Source of the DNA: Methanosarcinaceae archaeon
GTDB lineage: Archaea; Halobacteriota; Methanosarcinia; Methanosarcinales; Methanosarcinaceae
NCBI GenBank assembly: GCA_028690255.1
Contig: JAQVBP010000032.1
Coordinates: 13,903-22,164 of the forward strand
Reading direction: 5' to 3'
Length of the DNA: 8,262 nucleotides
Shown here: positions 1 through 4,597 of the stretch, in pieces
How positions within the stretch are numbered: the stretch's first letter is position 1
How the letters are laid out: every line of letters starts with the position of its first letter
The notes under the pieces: generated by a model
Told to the model about the DNA's origin: nothing
Database searches by the model: none
What the model saw: the letters and a program-made list of their open reading frames with translations, nothing else
Translations under genes and position numbers: made by a program

Positions 1-100
1 TTTAAACTTCAAGCCTTTAAACTTTCAGACATGTTTCCTAAAACGCTCTTTAAATGATTTTTAACGAATTATTGCATTCTATATGATTTTCTGAATAATT

Positions 101-124
101 CAAATTATTTTTTCAAATAATTTG
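101..124 (-). terminator. Perfect 10-bp hairpin just past mer
   Basis: CAAATTATTT (101-110) and AAATAATTTG (115-124) are perfect reverse complements with a TTTC loop. On the minus strand the hairpin begins 6 nt after the mer stop codon. The stem is entirely A/T except for its terminal pair, and no clean T-run follows. It may be a transcript end or an mRNA 3' stabilising structure. The structure is seen directly; the function is inferred. Confidence 0.5.
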
Positions 125-130
125 GAAAAC

Positions 131-1117
131 TTAGAACTTGGAAATAATTTCTTTCCCTATAAGCTTTATTGCTTTTTCTTTGTTAGGTCCGATCGGGGAT
201 CCTGCAACGACCTGGGTTACACCGATGGCTTCAAGGTCTTTGATCCTCTTTATGCAGTCTTCGGGAGTCCCGCAAATGGCAAAGGCTTCAATCATCTGTT
301 CGGTGACAAGGCCACCCATGAGAGCACCGAAGTCTCCCTTGGCGATGGCTTCTCCGATCTGGGCTTTGGCTGCTACGTCGATGCCGTGGCGTTTGAGGAC
401 GAGGTCAGGGGACCCTGCAACAATGAAAGCAACTACTACCTTTGCGGCGCTGACAGCTTTTGCGGGGTCCTTGTCAATTGAGAAACAGGCATAAGCTGTG
501 ACGTCAACTTCTTTGGGGTCGCGACCTGCCTTTTCTGCACCCTTCCTGATCTGCTCGACAGCGACTTCGAAGTCCTTGGGGTGGGAAGCGTTAATCAGTA
601 CACCGTCTGCGACTTCGCCTGCAAGCTCGAGCATCTTGGGGCCCTGGGCACCCATGTAGATTGGGACATCACCGGTTTTGAATGCAAGTTTTGCACCGCC
701 AAACTTGACCTGTTCGCCGTCCATGGCTACTTTTTCACCTGCGAAGAAGCCTTTGATTGCCTGGATGGTTTCCCTGGTGGTTGCGAGGGGCTTGACCCAT
801 TCGACACCCATGGCATCGAAGGTTGCCTTGTCCCCGGGCCCGAGGCCTAAAATGGCCCTTCCGCCGGAGATCTCGTTAACGGAGCCGATACTTGAAGCGG
901 TGATTGCGGCGTTCCTTGTGTAGGAGTTGGTAACTCCGGACCCGATCTTGATGCTGTTCGTGTTCAGGGCGAGCACGGTGAGGGTGGTGTACACATCACG
1001 GTTGTTGTAGTGGTCAGTGATCCAGACGTTGTCAAATCCCTGCTGTTCTGCGAGCTTTGCATAATGTGCGATCTTTAATACTGGGTCGCTTGGCACAAAT
1101 TCGATTCCGAACTTCAT
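131..1117 (-). CDS. mer: 5,10-methylenetetrahydromethanopterin reductase (F420-dependent), Mer
   Basis: Reduces methylene-tetrahydromethanopterin (or -sarcinapterin) to the methyl form with reduced F420, a cytoplasmic central step of methanogenesis that runs backwards in methylotrophic growth. The 328-aa product matches the usual length of about 320-330 aa and begins MKFGIEFVPSDP. It has the luciferase-like (LLM) TIM-barrel pattern: an ITDHYNNRDVY block near residues 42-52, GSGVTNSYTRN near 68-78, and ISGGRAILGLGPGDK near 91-105. The open frame reaches an upstream ATG at 1144, but an AGGAG SD (complement of 1127-1131) lies inside that extension, 9 nt before the ATG at 1117, so 1117 is the start. 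It is the only minus-strand gene, diverging from the redox cluster across 1.1 kb. No truncation or odd residue was noticed. The family assignment is from recognised sequence and is very secure. Confidence 0.97.
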   Translation of the reverse strand: MKFGIEFVPSDPVLKIAHYAKLAEQQGFDNVWITDHYNNRDVYTTLTVLALNTNSIKIGSGVTNSYTRNAAITASSIGSVNEISGGRAILGLGPGDKATFDAMGVEWVKPLATTRETIQAIKGFFAGEKVAMDGEQVKFGGAKLAFKTGDVPIYMGAQGPKMLELAGEVADGVLINASHPKDFEVAVEQIRKGAEKAGRDPKEVDVTAYACFSIDKDPAKAVSAAKVVVAFIVAGSPDLVLKRHGIDVAAKAQIGEAIAKGDFGALMGGLVTEQMIEAFAICGTPEDCIKRIKDLEAIGVTQVVAGSPIGPNKEKAIKLIGKEIISKF

Positions 1118-1126
1118 CTTTGATTG

Positions 1127-1131
1127 CTCCT
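1127..1131 (-). promoter_or_regulatory. Shine-Dalgarno of mer
   Basis: AGGAG on the minus strand, 9 nt before the ATG at 1117. It decides against the longer in-frame start at 1144, because it would lie inside the coding sequence of the longer form. Confidence 0.85.
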
Positions 1132-1550
1132 TTAGTAGTTGCATTTTAATTATTTATTTTTGTAATTAATTATGTTAAATAACTGCCTGATTATAACCAA
1201 TATCGTTTTTTAATTGAGACATTAATTATAATTTGGAGTATTGAAAAGTACATGAAACTGGCAGGAAGTCCCATTGCTCTGGTATGGGGAGGAATGCCGT
1301 ATTGCCCCTGAATATTTTGCTCATGGGCAGTTGGTTGTTCTGGATTTCTCCACTCTGCTTTTGAAACAAATTTCCATAACAGGTAACGCAGTTTTTGAAA
1401 CTGTCTCCCCTCGCCAGTGTTAGATATGCCTGTCATGTGTAGCACAAAGCCCCTGACTATCAGGACATTTAAATACTACATGATAGAGCCACAAATTAAG
1501 GAAGCGTTTGCAGGTATCGTGACATATCCAACGTAAGCAATTAAGACTCA

Positions 1551-1605
1551 AGCCTGTCAATCGGGGTTTGTTAGGCAAACCCTTTAGCGTAGGGTAGTTT
1601 ACATA
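1551..1605 (+). mobile_element. Probable IS200/IS605 (TnpB-type) right-end remnant
   Basis: Two adjoining hairpins: GGGTTTG (1564-1570) pairs with CAAACCC (1576-1582), and ACCCT (1579-1583) pairs with AGGGT (1591-1595) around a TTAGCGT loop, followed by TAGTTTAC. The reverse complement of the second reads AACTACCC...GCTAAAG...GGGT, the same pattern as the hairpin at 1895-1923. As I recall the family, an AACTACCC hairpin with a CTAAAG loop is typical of IS200/IS605 ends, and in TnpB elements the right end also carries the guide (omega) RNA. No tnpB frame survives upstream, so it would be a remnant or non-autonomous copy. The hairpins are seen; the family call is recognition from memory. Confidence 0.5.
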
Positions 1606-1894
1606 ACTGTATTTAATAATCTATATATATTTAACTGCATTAAATCTATAATATATTATTGTTTTGATTGAATTAATCATATATAAACTCTATTTATATT
1701 ATTTTGTATTTCAATATTTAGCAGAATAAATGAAAAACATCTGTTATGCATACCGAAACTCAGCCTATAGATTTTGATTTAGAGGTTCCGAATACATGAA
1801 AGTATCAATTCATGAAAAACCAAAAAACACAATCAATAGCCAACAATAATACAAAATACAATCGAAGTAAATAATACTCATTCTATGTCTAGTG

Positions 1895-1942
1895 AACTAC
1901 CCCTGAGCTAAAGACTCAGGGGTTTACACTGCGTTCTATAAA
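1895..1942 (+). repeat. Dispersed hairpin repeat, copy 1 (IS200/IS605-end-like)
   Basis: ACCCCTGAG (1899-1907) pairs perfectly with CTCAGGGGT (1915-1923) around a 7-nt CTAAAGA loop. It is followed by TTTACACTGCGTT and CTATAAAA. About 46 bases, including sequence outside the stem, match a second copy at 3764-3812. Conservation beyond the stem argues for a shared mobile origin over a chance terminator. It is not next to any gene on its strand. Confidence 0.7.
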
Positions 1943-2247
1943 ATGCTTAAAATGCCTATGAATGATGTTATCCCCAGATTATATAAATACAAAAAAGCTT
2001 TACATCCAGCTTATCTTTAAGACCCTACCATCCTATATTTTCAAAAAATTATACTCTTGTAAACTATTTTAAAAAACTCCCCCAGATAATATATAATATG
2101 CCCTTCTGCCAAATATAATGTGCAATTCACGTACTTATTATCAAAACAAGTAATATAAATAAATCAAGTAAAGTACTGATTGAATCGCCAGAAGTCCCCT
2201 GGAAAACCATGCCTTCGAGCTTTTTCCGGGAACTGCTGAATATAATA

Positions 2248-2256
2248 TTATATAAT
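2248..2256 (+). promoter_or_regulatory. Probable TATA box of the desulforedoxin-like gene
   Basis: TTATATAAT centred near 2252 would place transcription start around 2275-2280, giving a very short leader before the SD. A second A/T box, TTTTATATA at 2260-2268, is the alternative; it would put the start inside or after the SD and is less likely. No upstream BRE could be judged with confidence. Confidence 0.5.
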
Positions 2257-2278
2257 CTATTTTATATACAACGATTAT

Positions 2279-2288
2279 AGGAGGTGAT
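2279..2288 (+). promoter_or_regulatory. Strong Shine-Dalgarno deciding a TTG start
   Basis: AGGAGGTGAT is an almost complete complement of the 16S rRNA 3' end. It lies 4 nt before the TTG at 2293 and supports this short gene despite its non-ATG start. Confidence 0.85.
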
Positions 2289-2292
2289 ATTT

Positions 2293-2424
2293 TTGGCAGT
2301 ATCGGCTGTTGGGGAAAAATATCTCTGTGAAATCTGCGGCAACGAAGTGACCGTTACAAAAGTCGGAGGCGGGACTCTTGTTTGCTGCGGGGAAGATATG
2401 GTTCTTGTTGAAGAAGGAGAGTAA
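2293..2424 (+). CDS. Desulforedoxin-like rubredoxin-type iron protein, 43 aa
   Basis: A small cytoplasmic electron carrier predicted to bind one Fe(Cys)4 centre. The 43-aa product has C12-x-x-C15 and the adjacent pair C31-C32 in the order YLCEICG...GGGTLVCCGEDM. The CC pair followed by GEDM is the hallmark of Desulfovibrio desulforedoxin (36-37 aa) and of the N-terminal domain of desulfoferrodoxin. The start is TTG, set by a near-perfect SD just upstream. The length equals the isolated desulforedoxin fold with a few extra residues at each end. Its natural fusion partner, the superoxide reductase domain, is encoded separately at 3890. It probably heads a transcript with the DUF2180 pair that begins 100 bases later. 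The fold call is strong; the electron partner is inferred. Confidence 0.92.
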   Translation: MAVSAVGEKYLCEICGNEVTVTKVGGGTLVCCGEDMVLVEEGE

Positions 2425-2524
2425 GCTCGACAAAACTGATTTTTTAAAAAGTTATCCGAAACGGTTTTGATATTGGGGAGCCCGGTCTGGTAAAACCAGG
2501 GTCGGAAACCATGAGGTACTGGAC

Positions 2525-2755
2525 ATGAAATGTTATATGTGTGCCAAAGAAGGAAAGGATACGGATGCTGTAGCTATCTGTATTGTATGCGGGATGGGAG
2601 TCTGTCCGGACCATCTGGTCCATGAGGAGACCCCGGTCTGGGAGGGGGACTATCCCATTGAGCTCAAACCGGATCTCGAACACATCAAGCGAATCGTCTG
2701 CCAACCATGTCATGTGGCCCTGAAGGAGAACTGCATGTTTGATGAGGTCTGTTGA
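2525..2755 (+). CDS. DUF2180-type Cys-rich putative zinc-binding protein (first of pair)
   Basis: A 76-aa protein of unknown function, recognised as the methanogen DUF2180 type. Probable metal ligands are C3-x2-C6, C19-x2-C22, C27-x2-H30 and C59-x2-C62-H63, with further cysteines at 70 and 76. The pattern suggests two treble-clef or B-box-like zinc sites, which could mediate protein or nucleic-acid contacts; an iron or redox role cannot be excluded. No signal peptide or membrane segment is present, so it is cytoplasmic. The ATG follows GAGGT (2513-2517) by 7 nt. The next gene, a paralogue, starts 10 nt after its stop, and the stop TGA overlaps that gene's SD, so the two are translationally linked. 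No biochemical role is assigned. Confidence 0.85.
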   Translation: MKCYMCAKEGKDTDAVAICIVCGMGVCPDHLVHEETPVWEGDYPIELKPDLEHIKRIVCQPCHVALKENCMFDEVC

Positions 2756-2765
2756 GGTGGTAAGG

Positions 2766-2990
2766 ATGTTGAAATGCTATGATTGTGTACAGGAAGAAAA
2801 GGTAAGTGAAGCCGTTAGTGTCTGTATCGTCTGCGGGAAAGGACTCTGCATGGACCATGTAAAGATCATGGAAATGCCAATGAAAGGAGGAAGTTATCCG
2901 ATGCCCCATAAAATGCTCAAAAAGGGGCTTCCCCGGATGCTCTGCCAGGAATGCGTTGATACGATCCTGGGCCCGGGTTTCTGTGTGTGA
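2766..2990 (+). CDS. DUF2180-type Cys-rich putative zinc-binding protein (second of pair)
   Basis: A 74-aa paralogue of the preceding gene with the same framework: C4-x2-C7, C20-x2-C23-G-K-G, C28-x2-H31, C60-x2-C63, then a Cys at 73 near the end. The spacing from the first to the second CxxC and to CxxxH-like elements is almost the same as in its neighbour, but the middle section is diverged and Met-rich (several Met between residues 29 and 58). The start is ATG 2766, which follows GAGGTGG (2754-2760) by 5 nt and gives an N-terminus aligned with the neighbour. A longer in-frame ATG at 2739 would overlap the upstream gene by 17 nt and is not preferred. Function is unknown. Confidence 0.83.
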   Translation: MLKCYDCVQEEKVSEAVSVCIVCGKGLCMDHVKIMEMPMKGGSYPMPHKMLKKGLPRMLCQECVDTILGPGFCV

Positions 2991-3010
2991 GCTGCCATAT
3001 CCCGCTGAGG

Positions 3011-3117
3011 GACGGGAGGGACTTGCACCCCTTATTGCTGCAACCTTCCTATCCTTACACCAGCATAGAACGCCTTTAGACGGGAATTGACTTGCATCTC
3101 TTATTGCTTTGCAGCAA
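3011..3117. repeat. Imperfect direct repeat, two copies 68 bp apart
   Basis: Copies at 3011-3042 and 3079-3117 share GACGGGA, then CTTGCA and CTTATTGCT, with small differences between these blocks. The second copy ends in a small hairpin, TTGCT-TTGC-AGCAA. No coding or RNA family is recognised. It may be a dispersed genomic repeat unit. Confidence 0.6.
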
Positions 3118-3313
3118 GCTTTCGAAGTTGGAGTAAAAAATCCTTTTCATAACAGATCAGGGGAGGGATCGGAAAAGGATGGCTGGGGACGGGGCCGGGA
3201 AGTAAAGGTCAGTCCGTTTTCTTTTGGAAGAGAGGGGAAAAACCCTAAGAACAGGAAGAGTCGTTTCGGTCCGGCCTGTGCATCCCGGGTCAGGAGAAGG
3301 GAGGTCTGGAGAA

Positions 3314-3322
3314 TTTATATAT
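3314..3322 (+). promoter_or_regulatory. Probable TATA box of the AhpD-like gene
   Basis: TTTATATAT lies about 77 bases before the GTG start. A second A/T box (ATTATATTATAA, about 3333-3344) is closer and could be the functional one. Either predicts a short leader. Confidence 0.45.
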
Positions 3323-3390
3323 CGAATCAGGATTATATTATAATAATTATTAATTACTAATTGTTAATGAGTTGAGTGGAGGTAAAAAGA

Positions 3391-3738
3391 GTGACAGAAC
3401 ATGAAGAGATAGTGGGAAGTATTGGGGAAAAACTGGGGTTTACCCCGCACGTTCTGGAAACCCTGGGGGAACTTGATCCGGAATTTCTTCATAAGTACAG
3501 GAGATGTGACCACAAGATCCTGACTGATGGAGCCCTTCCGGCAAAGATGAAGATACTGATTGCACTTGCAGTGGTGGCGTCCAAGCAATGTGAAGCCTGT
3601 GCCATGGCCCAGATGAAAAGCGCCCTTAAAAACGGGGCCACTAAAGAGGAAATCATGGAGACCATGGACGTGATCTTCATAACCTCGGGAGCTCCGGCAG
3701 TTTCGGCTTGCAGGGACGCCCTGAAACTTCTGAAATAA
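3391..3738 (+). CDS. AhpD/carboxymuconolactone decarboxylase-like protein with CxxC
   Basis: A 115-aa, all-helical CMD/AhpD-type protein. Family members with a CxxCxxxH active site act as alkylhydroperoxidases or as disulfide reductants for peroxiredoxin. Here the core reads SKQCEACAMAQMKSAL, with C67-x2-C70 present but Gln at position 74 where AhpD has its catalytic His. The following GATKEEIMETMDV helix and the C-terminal SGAPAVSACRDAL are typical of the family. A thiol-disulfide redox role is likely; full AhpD-type peroxidase chemistry is uncertain. The start is GTG 3391, 7 nt after GGAGGT (3378-3383); the alternative GTG at 3376 would overlap this SD. Single-domain length is normal. It is followed by an IS-like hairpin at 3768-3792 and then the superoxide reductase gene. 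Confidence 0.88.
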   Translation: MTEHEEIVGSIGEKLGFTPHVLETLGELDPEFLHKYRRCDHKILTDGALPAKMKILIALAVVASKQCEACAMAQMKSALKNGATKEEIMETMDVIFITSGAPAVSACRDALKLLK

Positions 3739-3763
3739 AAATAATTCAAGTTTTTTGAAAATC

Positions 3764-3812
3764 AACTACCCCTGAGTAATAGACTCAGGGGTTTTCTGCT
3801 GCGTTTTATAGA
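3764..3812 (+). repeat. Dispersed hairpin repeat, copy 2; possible terminator of the AhpD-like gene
   Basis: ACCCCTGAG (3768-3776) pairs perfectly with CTCAGGGGT (3784-3792) around a TAATAGA loop, then runs into TTTCTGCTGCGTTTTATAG. It matches 1895-1942 through stem and 3' flank. It lies 25 bases after the AhpD-like stop and just before the next promoter, a position where a strong hairpin followed by T-rich sequence could end the upstream transcript. The origin looks like an IS200/IS605 end; the terminator role is inferred. Confidence 0.65.
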
Positions 3813-3836
3813 AAATAACGGATTAGTTATAAACCT

Positions 3837-3846
3837 AAATTATATA
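3837..3846 (+). promoter_or_regulatory. Probable TATA box of the superoxide reductase gene
   Basis: AAATTATATA is placed about 27 bases before the expected transcription start near 3870, giving a leader of about 20 nt that contains the SD (GGAGGGG, 3876-3882). Confidence 0.55.
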
Positions 3847-3889
3847 GAAAGATGGCAACGATTTGAGTTAAGAATGGAGGGGACAGATC

Positions 3890-4267
3890 ATGGCTGAAGT
3901 TATGACAAAAGAAAAAATTAACAGACCCGTTGACCCGAAAAACCTGACCGAAAGCGAAAAAAAGCATGTTCCTGCGATCTATGTGCCAAAAACAATCACT
4001 GCGGGGGAAGCTTTTGAGGTGGTTGTTAAGGTGGGATTTATCCCCCATGTTATGGAGGAAAAACATTACATCGAGTGGATTGAACTTTACCTTAACGATC
4101 AGAAAATTGAGAGGGTCAAACTTACTCCGAGAAATAAACAAGCTGAAGCCAGGTTTACGGTGCAGGCCGATAAAAGCCTGGCAGGGAAGAAAGCCAAACT
4201 GCGGGCACTGGAACACTGTAATGTCCATGGAGCCTGGGAAGAGTTCATGGACATACAGTTAAGCTAA
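3890..4267 (+). CDS. Superoxide reductase, stand-alone (neelaredoxin type)
   Basis: Reduces superoxide to hydrogen peroxide at a mononuclear Fe(His)4Cys centre without releasing O2, in the cytoplasm. The 125-aa protein has all expected ligands: H26 (KHVP), H53 (PHVMEEKH), H59, C110 and H113 (CNVHG), with H53/H59 and C110/H113 spaced as in Pyrococcus SOR. The pairing residues differ slightly: Pyrococcus has EKH, while here it is E23-K24-K25-H26, so the loop Glu is one residue further away. There is no N-terminal desulforedoxin domain; that half is the separate gene at 2293. ATG 3890 follows GGAGGGG by 7 nt. Electrons could come from the desulforedoxin-like protein, a rubredoxin or a flavoprotein of this cluster (inference). 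The stop codon lies inside a 12-bp tandem repeat. Confidence 0.95.
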   Translation: MAEVMTKEKINRPVDPKNLTESEKKHVPAIYVPKTITAGEAFEVVVKVGFIPHVMEEKHYIEWIELYLNDQKIERVKLTPRNKQAEARFTVQADKSLAGKKAKLRALEHCNVHGAWEEFMDIQLS

Positions 4268-4320
4268 TTGCAAAACTAATTGCAAAACTAATTGCAAAAC
4301 TAATTGCAAAACTAATTGCA
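4264..4320. repeat. 12-bp tandem repeat, about 4.75 copies
   Basis: The unit CTAATTGCAAAA occurs four times exactly plus 9 bases of a fifth copy. The first copy supplies the TAA stop of the superoxide reductase gene. The period is a multiple of three, so every unit repeats an in-frame TAA. Consistent with recent slipped-strand expansion. Confidence 0.95.
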
Positions 4321-4463
4321 GAGAGACCGGGACTGCGATTCCAAATTACGTTTATAAACTCGGAGTTTGAAACTGACCCATAGATCAACTAATTTCAATT
4401 AAAGAACCCCATATTTACATGTGTGCACACTGATTTAAGCCATCCGTGTTTATTATCAGTGGG

Positions 4464-4483
4464 TATCCGCGGTTATCCGCGGT
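4464..4483 (+). promoter_or_regulatory. Two adjoining 10-bp direct repeats upstream of the cytochrome TATA box
   Basis: TATCCGCGGT occurs twice head to tail, each with the palindrome CCGCGG; a degenerate third copy (CATCCGTGTT) starts at 4441. They end 16 bases before the TATA box. The position suits an activator or repressor site, but similar ATCCGTGGTTAT-like text also occurs as a dispersed repeat in other genomes, so function is uncertain. Confidence 0.4.
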
Positions 4484-4499
4484 TAATTCTCTAATTTTA

Positions 4500-4507
4500 T
4501 TTATATA
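4500..4507 (+). promoter_or_regulatory. Probable TATA box of the cytochrome gene
   Basis: TTTATATA predicts transcription start near 4530 and a leader of about 68 nt that ends in the SD GGAGG (4589-4593). Confidence 0.55.
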
Positions 4508-4597
4508 CCGGATTGCGGGCCGGTTGACTTACGGGGAATATAGAGGACTTCCGGGTAAAACCGATTTCCAGGACTATAATTAATCTCCGGAGGGAAT

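Larger units (their letters stand above)
1145..2278. other. Long gene-free, AT-rich intergenic region
   Basis: About 1.1 kb between the divergent mer and the desulforedoxin-like gene. No frame shows a recognisable protein with an SD. The part next to mer (about 1145-1230) is very AT-rich and must hold the mer promoter, but several A/T-rich boxes are equally plausible and I do not choose one. About 1240-1560 is less AT-rich and leads into a hairpin pair like the right end of an IS200/IS605 element, so it may be a decayed remnant. 1606-1890 and 1945-2230 are AT-rich with no recognisable feature. The last 40 bases hold TATA boxes for the next gene. Confidence 0.7.
2991..3390. other. 400-bp gene-free stretch with a direct repeat
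   Basis: Holds an imperfect 68-bp-period direct repeat at 3011-3117, a purine-rich G-rich stretch around 3155-3305 of no recognised identity, then an A/T-rich promoter zone. An 83-codon open frame at 3109-3360 has low-complexity, Arg/Gly/Lys-rich composition, no SD and no family resemblance, and overlaps the next gene's TATA box, so it is not called. Confidence 0.6.
4321..4597. other. Intergenic region and leader upstream of the cytochrome gene
   Basis: With the tandem repeat this makes about 330 gene-free bases. It holds 10-bp direct repeats at 4464-4483, a TATA box at 4500-4507 and a leader of about 65-70 nt. No gene, RNA or hairpin of note was recognised in 4321-4440. Confidence 0.6.

Noticed and set aside
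1118..1144. Nine-residue N-terminal extension of Mer from ATG 1144
   Set aside because: The SD AGGAG lies within this extension and MKFGIEF at 1117 is the normal N-terminus of the family.
1191..1445. 84-codon minus-strand open frame upstream of mer
   Set aside because: No SD, no recognisable family, mixed composition, and it overlaps the region suspected to be mobile-element remnant and the mer promoter.
1564..1923. CRISPR-like repeat array from the several hairpins
   Set aside because: No regular spacing or identical short repeats; the hairpins fit transposon ends better.
2480..2505. Small inverted repeat CTGGT/ACCAG between the desulforedoxin-like and DUF2180 genes
   Set aside because: Only 5 bp with no T-run or conserved flank; likely chance.
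3109..3360. 83-codon plus-strand open frame
   Set aside because: Arg/Gly/Lys-rich low-complexity product, no SD, begins inside a direct repeat and ends across the TATA boxes of the AhpD-like gene.
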